Origin: Centroberyx gerrardi | Lineage: Eukaryota; Chordata; Actinopteri; Beryciformes; Berycidae | Direction: 5' to 3' | Assembly (NCBI RefSeq): GCF_048128805.1 | Contig: NC_135998.1 | Location: 13,164,656 to 13,228,655, forward strand | Length of the DNA stretch: 64,000 bases | Part shown: piece by piece, positions 1 through 14,100 of the stretch | How positions within the stretch are numbered: the stretch's first letter is position 1 | Layout: every line of letters starts with the position of its first letter | The notes under the pieces: model-generated | The model's input: only the letters and a program-made list of their open reading frames with translations | Told to the model about the DNA's origin: nothing | Database searches by the model: none | Translations under genes and position numbers: made by a program

Positions 1-43
1 GTAGAGGGGCTTATTAGAGACAACTAATGAGTGAAATCCTCAC

Positions 44-2753
44 CATGTCCCAGCTGCCTCTCCTTGGGCAACAGCAGCACATCTACATTGTGATGTTCCT
101 CCAGGGCAGCCGTGAGCACGGCTCCCTCGCGGCTGAACAGGAAGACCAAAGGCAGGCTGATGTCTGTGGTGGAGTCGCCGTCTCCGACCATCTGGAACAG
201 CGGCGTCTCTTCGCTGTTGCTCCCCTCACGGTGGTCTGGGAAAGAGAAGAGGGCAAAGTTGGAATAATCAGAAACTGAGTTAATGACAATGACAAATAAC
301 TGGTCTGTTACTGCTCTCAGTGGTCTGGGGAAAAGGATAAGAAAAATCTGTAGAATACAGTTGCCTTAAGTTGATCAACATTTTGATCTGCAGATACTTT
401 GCAAGAAATGCTAGATAAGATTCTAGTTTCATTTGTAATGGGCCCTTGTTAAGAGGTTTTGCAGGATGTTTGTGGATCTCTAGGAAACACGAGAGACCAA
501 GTTCATAAAGGTAACAAATAAATGGTCTAGGACACAGCAAACTGATATCCTTGGTGGAATTGGCATTGCCATTTTGAACAGCGTTCTCTCCTCACTTTTA
601 CTGTCCTCAGCTTTGGGGGAAATAAAAATATTCCGCTACACTAGAAGAAATATAAATACGGGATTCTGACTTCTCTGTGTTTCTGCTGTTAAAATCAGAG
701 AGAGGCATCGGAAACAGTGTTAAGTTTCTAATTCTTGTTTTACTTGTTCACCTGCACAGACCAATGACCTTCCAATCACAAGCCGCCTCTGTAACCTCTA
801 GCCCTTGAGCGATAAAGATGCACTCTAACTGAACTGAATAAAATAGAAAAAACACCATGTCAACTGCAATCTACACTGCAAAAGTACACATGATGGTGAC
901 AGAATAATTCACATTTACTAGTTTAAAGTCACTGAAATTTTTTTTATACAAGATTTTGAAGTTCAGCTGTGATTTTTTTGGTTATCGTTTTTTCTAACCC
1001 AAATCGGGTGTGTTTAGCACTGCAGAGTAGGAAAGCACCTGTTCCACTAAAACATGATTTATCAAAGAAAATTGGGTTTCATGGCACATAGCAGTGACAG
1101 AATCTTTAATGAAGATTTTGACAAAAGAGATTACATCAGCTGGAACAGGGGTGTCTTGCTCTGAGACACATGCTGGTTTTGGCAGCTGCACAGAGCTCAA
1201 TTATGCATGAGCAGTCTGAATGTGTGTTTGTGTACTGAGCTTTGACATGTAGAAAGAACGTCGGAGAGTCAGCGTGGACCTAGTTTCAGTTCCTGTGGTT
1301 CTCCTCACCTATGAAGATGACTCCTATGGCTCCAGCCTCCTGCAGCCTACGAGCCTTGCCAGCGAACATACAGTCCCCACGCAGTGCCAGGGCTATATGG
1401 CCTTTAAGATCCCCTGCATTATCTATGGGCCCACATGCTGTGTAGGGAGACGCCTTCACTATGCTGCCCTTCACCTGGGGGCACAAGAGAGTGTGTGTTA
1501 ACAAAAGTGATTGTGTGGGTATGAGATGGAAGAGTGTGAGGCACATGTGTGTGAGGAGAGAGGGAGAAAGAGAGAGAGGGGGGAGAAAAATAGAAATGCA
1601 TCATTTGCACAACAGAAACATTCCTTGTTTGGCAAACAGGAAACATTTGGAGTATTCTAGCAAAATCTAAACACTATTGGCAAGAGTAAATATGTTGACT
1701 TAACCTAAATAACCTAACAAATCTGCTAGCTGCCATGAATTAGTAAAGTTAGTAAATTAGTAAATTCACTTAGTAAATAAGTAAAAGGTCCCATCTACTC
1801 AAATCCACAGTTTGTGATTTTATAAAAGTTCCCAAACTCTAAAAATTCTGCTTTGCATGTTACTGTAATTAAAGACTTGTTTGATATAAAAGCAATGTGA
1901 CTTGTTGGGATTTGATGCTTGATATATCATCATAACATAAGCAGCTCACCCCGTGCTCCTGCTTGGTAAGGTCCATTCCAAACTTGGCAGGTCCAGCAGT
2001 GAGGACTGTCCTGCCCAGAAATGGGGGGGATATGAGCTGGACAATGTGTGGCACCACCTCCTCCTCCTCCGGCGTCTGGCTCACCTCTGCCACCAGTTTG
2101 ACCCGGTACACTCCTTTATGCTCCTAAAAGAAATAGCATATAGGAAATTGGAAGGAAAACAATAATGAATCCTCATGATTCAGTATTTTCTCATTTCTCA
2201 TGGTTTTCTAAACCTATTTATCTTCTTTGACAATTTACTAATCCTAATATTGTTGAATCATGAAAATCTCTGAAAATATTATGATAGAATAGTTTTTCCC
2301 ATATTGCCCACCCCTACAAGTTGCAAAGCTCAAGTAGTTAGCTAGCAAGAAAAGGCTTTCAGACAACCTTTTTTTTAAAATATCAGCATTATATGACTGC
2401 ACAATCACTTGCTGCAAGATCTTCTGTGATTTTGATGGGGACCAATTGGCTGTTCTGACCCAATTCTACAGGGACACTTTATGTTTGAGAGGGTCGTTAA
2501 GACATTGGTGCAGCCTTGTGCAAGCCCTGCACTCCACTTAATTGACCACCAGTTTTGGTCAGCTGTAGATATGGATGTAGAAATACAGAAATAGATATAG
2601 AAATATAAAAAGCAGGCAGAGCTTCAAGTACCCTGTGACTTTCAGTTTCTCCAGCTGTGGCCTCGTTCAGCGGGGTGAGAGAAATGCCCATGCTTTTCAA
2701 GAACTCCACTGGCTCCATGCCATTGTCATGGAGTGGTAGTTCAATTTCCCTGT

Positions 2754-2793
<40 letters not shown>

Positions 2794-3457
2794 GTCAAAA
2801 CTCAAAGTGACTACGGCTCACACATTCTACCAGTCATTTCACTCTAAATCCAACAGCATCCTTGTGACTGGACACACACACCTGACAGGCAAGGAGTGGA
2901 AGGCCCGTCCCACCCCAGTGAGGTACTTGTAGCTGTCCCGGATGGTTTTGGCAAAGGAAGGGTTGTTGGGGAACAAAGTCTGGGTGCTGGGGCAGGAGTA
3001 TGTGAACAGGTCTTCTTCTTGAGCAATGGGAACAGCCTCCTGGGGTCAAAATTGAAAAAGCACTTTAAGGGTTTGTTAGCATTTGTAGCTACTCATTATG
3101 TAACAACTGTGCTCTTCACATAATGCAATAAAGCAATAAAGTCATGAAAACTCAAAATGTAATTAAGTCTCCATAATGTAATAAAATGCAGAATACATAA
3201 TGCTATAGCCTTTGTTCATAATGTAATACATAATGATATGTCCGTTATAACATTTAGTTGTAATAATCTAACATTAAATTGTGAAGTTAGTCAAAAAATT
3301 TTGGTTAATTATGTAAATAACTTAAAATATAAATAGTGTCAATATAAAAATATAAAAAATATCCCCAAAAAATCCCCCAAAATTGGCTTTTCATGTGTAT
3401 TTGAAGCTTATATCAGCTGTATCAATCAGAATGAAAAATATCAATGTTATGTGTGTG

Positions 3458-3495
<38 letters not shown>

Positions 3496-6400
3496 TGAGT
3501 GTGTGTCCTCACTGTGTTGTTCCCCTGACATGGGGGCTGGGTGGTGGAGAGAGAGACGGGGAGAAGGTGTGCCTCTGTGGTGAAGATGTAGTCGTCGATA
3601 TCGAAGGGCAGCTGGCTCTTCTCAGAGAACAGCAGGTACAGGTATTTAAACATCTCTGCCAGGAAGAACGAGTCCATCCTACACACACACAAACACACGC
3701 ATACACATACACAGACACACACACACAGGTTAACAATTTCAAGCCACAAAATCTAGTTCCAAAATGTTATTATACAGTTTTTCAAGTTTCCATTACAACA
3801 ACTATTTCATCAAGAAGGAAAAACTGTTTGCAACCCAAGTAACCCAAACATGTACCAGTCATCTTAAAAAAGCTTTGAACAGTTTTCGTCCTACACACTA
3901 CCTGTCTTCGTGTGTCCCAGTGCGGACATCTTGCACGGCAGCAAACCCACAAGGCACCCTGGCATAGGCATTGAGCTTCTCCACAATGGACTGTCCCACT
4001 CTGAGGTAGTAGGGGTCGCCTGTGGCCTGTAGAGAGCAGCACATGATCCCACCCACACTTGTTACACGGTTCAGTCTCAGTAGCATAAAACCACTTGGTG
4101 CTCATAGTGGAACAGTGGGCCAGTTTCACAGACATGGTTCAGTCAGTTCCAAGACTAAGAAATTCAATTCAGTGGAGATCTTTAGACACTTTAGACACTT
4201 GAAACACTTTTAATAGTTTTATATTTTTTATCTTCATTGTTCTATAGCTTTATATTTATTTATATTGCCTTATATCTTTCCTGCACTGTTTTTATTTTTA
4301 TTACGTTTCCTGTACTGTACATTGTTCTGCCAATTGCTGCTGTGACACCCGAGTTTCCCCTCAGGGATCAATAAAGTGCAATCTTAATCTTAATCTCAAA
4401 TGAAAAATATTTCTTAAACTAAGGCTGTCAGTCAAGCAAACAAGACCCCCTTAATCAAAGATGATTTAAATCTCTCTTTTCACCAATTATAGCCACTCCA
4501 AGCTTGCACAGTATGACTAATTAATTGTTAAAAAACATTGGTGCACAGCTCACTTATCAGGGTTGATGTTCTCATCCAAGCAACAAACAAACATGACTCG
4601 CTAATGCAGGTAACCCAGTGAGAACAAAATCAGCCTTCTTATCCCTGACTAACCTTACCCATTTTTCAGGAATGGGGACTACGCTTCACTGATGTTTATG
4701 AAAGTCTCCAGTTAATTTTTTCACCTTATAGAGGTAGTAGGTGCTTTCTGCAAACTCTGGCCTCAGTGGGTGTTGGCCCCAGTGAACTCGAAACTCTGTG
4801 GTGAAAGCCTACAGGAAAGTGAACACATGAGAACCAGTTAGTGCCACTGGTTCCACCCAAACACATATTTTTTACTTTTGCTAACAGGTTTGATAAAAAT
4901 ATGACCAAAAAAACAAATGTATTTGTTGTTTTGTATAGGATTAGCATGATGTTACGAGTATTTTCTACCAGTATTACATATCTGAAACACTAATCAATGG
5001 CTATGACTGACATTTATTCATTCATGCTTTATTTTATAGGCATACATTATACATCGATATTACTATAAATATGCCGTAACTTAAAATGGGCTGAGTACTA
5101 TAAATAGTAAATAGTGATGTTAGCCTACTTATATGCCATGAACTGGTGAATGCTGGACTTAAACTCACCCCTCGACCGCTTCCCCGCCCGTCCTAGCCAG
5201 CCCTCAGGCTCCACCACCCCCACAGCCCTGCTCTTCAATTCTCCCCCCTCGTCCCCCTCGCCCATGCCCCCCCTCTTCAACTCCCAGACGTCCTCCCCCT
5301 CCCTGCCCCCCTCGACCTTCATCCATCCTGGAGGCGCCAAGCACACTGTGTCACACCAGCGTTGCTGATATCAACACCGGAGAAGCAAACAACTGATGGC
5401 CTTGGGGTCCCTGCTACAGTGTAGCTGGTACTCATGAAATTTCCCATATCAAGCTGGGACCCAATACACGTATTGCTGGATCACAACCACCACCAAGAGT
5501 TTTTACGTCAGTGCCTGTAACTTTCCCCATTCCTGTTTTGACTAGCAGTAGAATAAGCAAGACGTACCCTCTCCATGCTGCAAACTTATCAAATTTGATA
5601 AGTGTGAAACAACTTGACAATTGGATATGTGTCCCTCATCATTCGGGTTTAGGCCCTGTCAAAACTTCAAAATTAGCTTTACTAAATGTTGGGTCACTAA
5701 CAAACAAATCATTTTTAATTAATGATCTTATTGTTAATTTTAAACTTGATTTCATGTTTTTAACGGAAACTTGGTTAGATGAAAATAGCAATGCTACACT
5801 TATTGAAGCATGTCCTCCAAATTACAACTTCTATCAGTCAGTTAGACAGGGCAGACGAGGGGGTGGAATAGCCGCAATCTACTCAGATCAGTTTAACTGT
5901 ACAAAGGTTGATCTAGGAGAGTTTTCGTCTTTTGAATATCTGGCCTTTGTCCTCAAGGCTGAAGCTCCAGTACTTATTTTAACACTCTATCGGCCACCTA
6001 GGCAACTACCATTTTTTCTCCCAGAATTCTCTGAATTGGCATCACTTATTATCACCAGATATGATAGAATAATTTTGAATGGTGATTTAAACATTCACAT
6101 AAATAATATGTCTGATTCGAAGGCTATGGAATTCATCAACCTACTGGACAGTTTAGAACTAACTCAACATGTCACTGAGGCTACACACCAACATGGTAAC
6201 ACACTCGACCTGGTTGTGACGAAAGGGTTAACGATTGACAATGTATCAGTGTCTAATGTCTCTGTTTCCGACCACTACTGTGTATTCTTTGATGCTCATT
6301 TGATTGTAACCAGGAACATGAAAGAAATTGTTGCTCAAAAGCGGTTCCTAGATGCAACAGCAGAACTTGAGTTCTCAGAGCTTGTAAGAGAACTGGACTC

Positions 6401-9400
6401 ATGTCATCTAAACTGCTCAGTACATGAAATGGTTGATGCTTTCAATAACAATCTGAGTAATACACTGAACAAAGTGGCCCCACTCAAGGTCAAAAAGAGG
6501 TTAAAGACGAGATGAAATGAAAAATGCCTTTTTAACCCTTTTAGATCACATCCCCGGTCATACTGTGCACCTATTTAACAATATATGCCAAAAAAAATAC
6601 CAAAAATCAATGTCATTGTATTCTTATATCAAAATTCAATCATGTTTTCTTCCTGTAAAACAAAATATGCCGTGTGCTTACATAAGCATGCCCGTAACTA
6701 ATTTCAACCAATAATATCATGACATCCACCCATCAATCAATCTTCAACTTTTAGCGCACAGAGCTAAGAGGCTAAGATTCATTAGTTAGCTAGCTAGCAA
6801 CAGCATGGTACTTCGGTGTGTCTTCGGGTGTTATGACACACCCACTTTTCAACGTTCAAATCAAATTCCTCCCAACGTTATGTCCCGCCTGTCTTTCCTG
6901 TTTCACTCGGAAATACGTCACGATACAGAAGTTAGATACTCTCGAAATGCCGTTTCATCTCGACTTTAAGTGGCAAAATATCACCATGGATAAATAACTC
7001 TGTCCGTGAGCTCAAGAGAACATGTAGAGCAGCAAAAAGGAAGTGGAGAAAATCTAGACTTGAGGTCCATCGTAGCATTTATAAAGAATCCTTAACTGCA
7101 TATAACAATGCTGTACGTGCTGCAAGAAAAGCCCATTTCTCAAAGATCATTACAGAGAGCGGGAGTGATCCTAGAATACTGTTTTCCACCATTGACCAAC
7201 TGCTGAATCCTGCCCCTGTCTCACATTTTAAGCCAAGCCTCTGATGTGAGGAATTTGCTAACTTTTTTAAAAACAAAATCACAACTATCAGGGCTAGTAT
7301 CGCTTCAGGTGCTGGTAATTTCAATAACCAACCTTGTAAAAGTCAAACATCCATGAGGGCATTTTCTAGTATTTCTGTTGCAGAACTTAATAAGATTATA
7401 ATAGAGAGTAAATCTTCCACCTGCTCTCTTGACCCTGTCCCCACTACATTTTTTAAGAGGGTTTTCAATAGTGTTTCAAACTCTGCTCTGAAAATCATTA
7501 ATACATCACTTGAGACTGGGGTTTTTCCTGATGCCTTTAAAACCGCTGTTGTGAAACCGCTGTTGAAGAAATCACATTTGGACTGTGGGGTCCTAAGTAA
7601 CTACAGGCCCATATCAAACCTTCCTTTTTTAAGTAAGGTACTTGAAAAAGTGGTTTCTAACCAAATTAACAACTTTTTAAATGAAAACAACATTCTGGAG
7701 AAGTTTCAGTCAGGTTTCAGAGCCAACCACAGCACAGAAACTGCTCTCACCAAAATAGTCAATGATTTGCGACTTAGCACTAATGCCAACAGGGTCTCAG
7801 TTCTGGTTCTTTTGGACTTGAGTGCAGCATTTGACACCATCGACCACAATATTCTCATAGATCGTCTCGAGAACTGGGTTGGTCTCTCTGAATGTGTCCT
7901 AAACTGGTTCAGAACTTACATTACAGGGAGGAAATTTTTCATCTGTCTTGGAGATCATGTATCAGAGAAACATGATCTAACTTCTGGTGTTGCACAAGGA
8001 AGCTGTCTTGGTCCCCTGCTTTTCTCACTGTACATGCTTCCATTAGGTGATATTATCAGAGAACATAATGTCAATTTCCATAGCTATGCTGATGATACAC
8101 AACTATACATTTCTGTAGAGCCAAATCATGCAGATGCCTTAAGCTCCCTCACTACTTGTCTATTGGCTATCAATGATTGGATGAACACAAATTTCTTAAA
8201 ACTGAATGAAGATAAGACAGAAATACTTTTGGTCGGCCCCAAAGCCAAAAGAGAAGAACTCTCCACAAGACTTGGGAACCTGAATCCCTCGATCAAATCA
8301 GAAGTAACAAGCCTGGGTGTTATCTTAGATTCTGATCTAAGTTTTAATTCACATATAAACAAGGTGACCAGAACAGCATTCTTTCACCTTAGAAATATTG
8401 CCAAGGTGCGGCCCTTCCTAATCCAGAAAGATGCTGAAAAGCTAACTCACGCGTTTGTTACAAGTAGACTGGACTACTGCAATGCCCTTTTTACCGGCCT
8501 CCCAAAAAAGTCTATTGAGAGGCTTCAGCTTATCCAAAACTCTGCAGCTAGGCTTTTAACAAAAACAAGGAAGCGAGAGCATATCACTCCGGTTTTAGCT
8601 GCATTGCACTGGCTCCCAGTGTCCTTTAGAATTGATTTTAAAGTTCTTTTACTTGTATACAAAGCTCTTAATGGCTTAGGACCGGCCTACATTACAGAAT
8701 CCCTGCTGTTCTACATTCCATCAAGAGCCCTCAGGTCTTCTACTGCTAGTACAAAACCCCACTCAAAAGAAGATTGGGGATGCAGCCTTTTTTAACTATG
8801 CTCCTAAACTGTGGAACACCCTCCCAAAGAATATTAGAGAGGCGGGCTCTGCATTTTCAAATTACTGCTAAAAACTTATCTTTTCAGCTTAGCTTTTAAG
8901 TAGCCTTCATTTTAACTGTTTCTGTTCAGGATCCCAACAGAGCTGACACGGGCAAGTACGAATTTTCATTGGTCTTGTCCGGGTAATGCTTACTTGCACA
9001 AGTGAACACTATATGTGGGGGGGACAGAGCTTTACCCTGTATGATTCTCATCCATCTGTGGATGGTGAGGTTTTTGACCAAGAGGAGAATCTATGATTCT
9101 CGTCTGCCTTAGGCAGTGAGATCTGACGTAAATATCGGATCAAGAGTAGAATCAGATGGATTCTCATCCATCTGTGGATGGTGAGGTTTTTGACCAAGAG
9201 GAGAATCTATGATTCTCGTCTGCCTGAGGCAGTGAGATCTGACGTAAATATCGGATCAAGAGTAGAATCAGGAAGGACAGGGGAAAAGTAAATTAAAGAA
9301 AAACATATGGGTTCACTCACAATGTGCATCTAAAAGTGGGAGTATTTGTTGTGTTCTTCTATCTTTCTATTTTACTTGATTTGATCCTTTTAATGCAATG

Positions 9401-10943
9401 CATCTTGCTTGTTCTTTTATATGAATTTTATCTTTTTATCTGTCTTTTATCTGCCTTTTATTGATGTAAAGCACTTTGAGCTGCATGTTGTGTATGAAAG
9501 GTGCTATACAAATAAAGGTTATTATTATTACTTATATGCCATTAAATGGAGCACTTTGAAGAAGGTCTGAGATTCTTTACCTCTGGTAGAAACTTGTGCT
9601 GTTTGGTGACTTGGTAGAGCATCTCATGGGTTTCAATGGCTGGTTTCAAATCTCCTCTCAAAACCTGTAGGTGAGGTTGACAAACAACATTCTACATAAC
9701 AATACTCCAGTCTGAGTTTTACCACAAAGAGCAATTTCAATTATCAAGCATTCTGAGGATGAAGCCAATTGGCAGCAATTTAAACCACTTATAACGTAAT
9801 AGATACTGTATGCTTATGACTCCTGCCTTTGAGTACTGCTATCAAGTAGCAAATGCACAACGTGATACTGATTTTGCCACTTTCACACTTAGTGATGCAA
9901 AAGCCGTTCCTCATACAAACTGGGTCCAAAACAAAGTGGTGCGCTAGAAGAGAATTGCACATGTATACAATTATAAATAGCTGTAATTCTTTGCTTGCAG
10001 TTTATGGTAGTATATTGTAATGGATGTGGCGTTCTGTACTCTGAGCACATCCAGGTTTATTCCCAATACACCTAAATTCATCAAAATTAAACACCTTTTT
10101 TCACAGGGCAATAATATTCACAATAAAAAAATACTGAATCCACAATTATACCCCAGGGTAGGATAGATACTTTCCATTGAATAATTTATAAATTAATCTA
10201 TGGATTATATTTTATTATCTTTCTAATATCTGATTGCAAATCTGTCCATGGGCTACTTAGGGTATTGCATGCCATTTTCGCTTTTAGACCCTGATAAAAG
10301 CAATATAACTTAAATGTCAGTGCAAAATAACTGTCACAGCAAAAGTGTGCGACAATTTATTTTTCTATAGTTTATCACTGCAACTAATCTTCACCACTTT
10401 GTGTGTGCATTCTACTATTTTTTGATGGTGGTAATTGTGCTTAACCCACTGCCACTGACCTGCAGGCCGGGGAAGAAGGCAAGGAGGGAGTCCATCCAGC
10501 TGCGCACGCTCACAGTGGGGTTGTGCATGTGCACGTTGAGCAGCAGGGGGGGCTGGCTGATGTACTTCATAATGGCACTGTAGTGCTGTAGCATACAAAC
10601 AGCGTGAAAAGCTAGCAAACAACAAAAAGTCTTCAACCCAATCAATCACTATGTAAACAAAGCCAGCGGTGGGCCAATGGTGTTGCAACAGGGAGCGCAA
10701 TAAAGAAGGTGCAGGCTGCTTGCATACAGATTTATTTAGGGTAAAAAAGTGACTTACAATGTTGAACCTCTCCAGATAAACATTGTCTCCTAGCAGAATG
10801 TAGGCCTTCATCAGATACTCGTAGTACGAGTCGATACCAGCACCCACTCCACTGTCTACAAACACAGAGGTGAGAGGCAGCGAAGATATGAGCATCAGAA
10901 AAGGAGCAAGAGACTCAAAATTGCTCTCTGGTTTATCCATGGA

Positions 10944-11001
<58 letters not shown>

Positions 11002-11125
11002 GTGTGTGTGTGTTTCTAAGTAGCTCTGTATTCCATATCATGCTAATCCAATTTTAGAATGTTTCTGGTTCCAATTTTGTCTCCAGCCTTTGCCAAAGTT
11101 TTTTTTTTGTTGCAGAATTAGAATA

Positions 11126-11159
<34 letters not shown>

Positions 11160-14100
11160 GGTTGCCTCACCCCTCCGGACCCAATCTCCATTATGGATAT
11201 TGATGACCGTTCCCACCAAGTCACTTCCTCTCTGTCTCTTCTCCCAAAGGACGTCCAGGGCCTTCCTTGCATGTTCCTGAAAAAAAGAAAATCCCCATCA
11301 TCATCATCATCGACATGATATGCTTTCATCATTCAACAACTGATATTAAAAGTGCATAGAAGGCTGTTCCCTTTCTTTGGCTTTTTTTCCTTGACCTTGC
11401 TCATTCTGGACCACCCGAACAAAACATACATCTACTCAGTTGTGTATTTCCAACCACAATCATCACCACACAGGCCATCTTGAACACTTGGACTGTTCGG
11501 TTACTTTGCTGTCATCACTGCCATCACCATGATATCTTTATTAGCCCACATTTTAACTCTGGATTAAGACAATTTTGCACTACCCATGTCTGAAATGTAC
11601 TAGCTGTGGGCTCCCAAGCTTCCTAATCCCTAATAAAAAGGTTGATTGACACATTTATTCATCTGACTCGTCAAAATTAAAAATTAGATGATTATACAAC
11701 CAATCCAGGCGGAGACAAGGAAAATGCATTTAAAAATAAGATACCATCAGGGACGACACAAACAAACCTTATTTCTGCTGTGGTTGCTTAATGTTTAGGG
11801 AGAAAGTAGAGACAGGTAATACCTCAAACACAGCTTCTCCAGATAGTCTGCTGAGGGCAGCAAACTCCAGGATCATGGTCCCCGCGCAGGCTGTACAGGT
11901 GTCCGATTCAGTGCCTGTGCGTGAGAGGGGGTTTAGGACCCCATACCGCAGGTTCACCTGGAAAACCAAAAATAAACAAATCAGTACAACTGGATGCCAA
12001 AACAAAGGACTAACAATGAACTAAGAAATAGAAACACCCATTTAATTCCCTTGCTCCTGTCTTACCCATGCACTATCTGAAAAACTAACACAATTCTGAC
12101 AGTATCTCCACTGACTGCTCTATCTTCATATAAAGAAAAAACCACACTGATATTTTACGATGAAATAAGGCGTACCCTGGGGTAGGGAAGGCCACTTGTG
12201 GTGTTAAAGGCAGGCAGTAATCGATGGCCCAGCTCTTTGGCCATGTGTAGGAGCTCGTCTCCATACCACTGCATCCTCTCCCCACGCTGACGGAGCAGGT
12301 CAGCCATTACATGCGCCCCCAAAAGGCCCCTGGGGGAGGATTAAGGAAGGGAAGGAGAGAAAGAGATGGGTTTAAAAAAAAAATAGAAAAGAAAGAAAGG
12401 AAAAAAAGATAAAGGACAACTTGAGACTAGGGTGAGTCTTGTTAGTTACAATACAATAACAGTTCTGTCCAATAACAGTAATAAGCGGTACTGAAGTGAA
12501 CTAACTCTGCATGCTGACGAAGAATTATCAAAAACATTCCACTCCAGTCAGATATGTCATTACATAGACTAATCTGTTTTTAAAAATTAGGTTAAAAGAA
12601 CATAAAACAGTAAATGTGCAGAAGACATGTTGCATACCCCAGGACTCTGATGTTGGTCTCGAACACAGACACGACCACATCGTTGTCCAGGCGCACGTCC
12701 CTCACAGTCTTCCTCACTGCATCCTCAAACTCATCCAGCTTGTTTAACACCTGCTCACACAGACAAGCAGGCAGGAACAAATCAATGTACTTACACTAGT
12801 GCTGAAACAATTAGTTGATTAATCAACTGTCAGAAAATGAATTGATTATACTGTTGATAATCAATTAATCGTTTTAGTAACTTATAAAGTGAAAGTACCA
12901 AATATTTGCTGGTTACAGCTTCACAAATGCTAAGATTTGCTTGCTTTTCTCCATTTCATATCACCACAAAATTAGTACTTTAGGGTTTTTTTTGTAAGTA
13001 AACAATTTCAAAACATTATTAATCGATAATGAAAATAATCGAAATCGAAAATAATCGAATCGAAAATAATAAGACTTCTTTACTAACAATCACTCTATTT
13101 ACTCACTAAGGCTCTAGCAGGCATATGCTTGTGAAACACGGTCTAACTGTGTGTGGACATGCATCAAGACCAACGGACAGGTGTATAAAGCTGCTGCTTT
13201 GTTTGATATCATCACCCATTAAACGGTGAAGGGTGTCCTAACGTCAATATTTGCTCAAATATTCTAAGCACGTCCCAAAACATCATGTGCACAGTTCAAT
13301 GAGGGACGGGCCAGAAGGACTAGATGACCTCAAACCCCAGAGGAAACCACCTTTAAGCACGTGATCCATTCCTAGCCATGCAAAACAGGGTCAAAGCAAG
13401 TACTCACCACCAGGGTGTCGAGGGTGTCAATCAGTGTGAGAGAAAACCTAGAGCACAGAAAAAAGGTGATGAGAGTCTGTGGCAGAGCATGGTGGACCTG
13501 GTTTCCTATCTTTTTTCTGATCCAATTTTAATAGGCAATGAACTACCAGCTGTTAAATAACAAATCTGTTGCATTTCCAGTGAAATTACATTACACAACA
13601 TGTGGGGTAAAAATTGATGTACCGCATTATGTATACATGCTCTAATGACTTCTTTGTAAATTTCATTGACTTGAATTAGCATCTAATCCTTGAATCACAG
13701 AAAAACTAGGGCATCTCTCCCAAGCCAAATCACATCTGTCTAATTGGAACAGAGCAGAGCATAACAAATCCAACGGGGTTCTGAGTCCTTGTCTGCTTTG
13801 AAGACACACTATCCTTTTCAAAGAGCTGAAATTACATAAACATCACCCTTTCTAACATATTTGCTGACATAAAAATAAACTACGGGCATGCATAGTGACA
13901 TGGTAATATTTTTTATTTTCTATTTTGTCACCTCCTTTGCAACTTACAGCTCTACTTTGCTCCAATATGTGGAGCAATACAAACATGAAGCTTTCACAGC
14001 TTGTGTGCCAATGCAATTTCAAAACTCATGGCAATCAAGCTCGAGAGTTTGTTTTTTTTGTTATTTTAATACATTTAAGGCTGATTTATTTGATATTATA

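Larger units (their letters stand above)
5140..9529 (+). mobile_element. L2-type LINE insertion, nearly full, flanked by 13-bp target duplication
   Basis: A non-LTR retrotransposon lies in edem3 intron 11 (between exons 9581-9664 and 4725-4808), in the opposite direction to the gene. The 13-mer ACTTATATGCCAT occurs at 5127-5139 and again at 9530-9542, directly flanking the element, so it marks the target-site duplication. The element carries an endonuclease and a reverse transcriptase in one frame. It ends in TGTAAAGCACTTTGAG, GCTATACAAATAAA and an (ATT)n tail, as fish L2 elements do. The left end starts in a Pro/Ser-rich coding stretch, so it is probably 5' truncated within the end of ORF1. 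It contains a younger nested insert (6505-6969). Confidence 0.9.
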
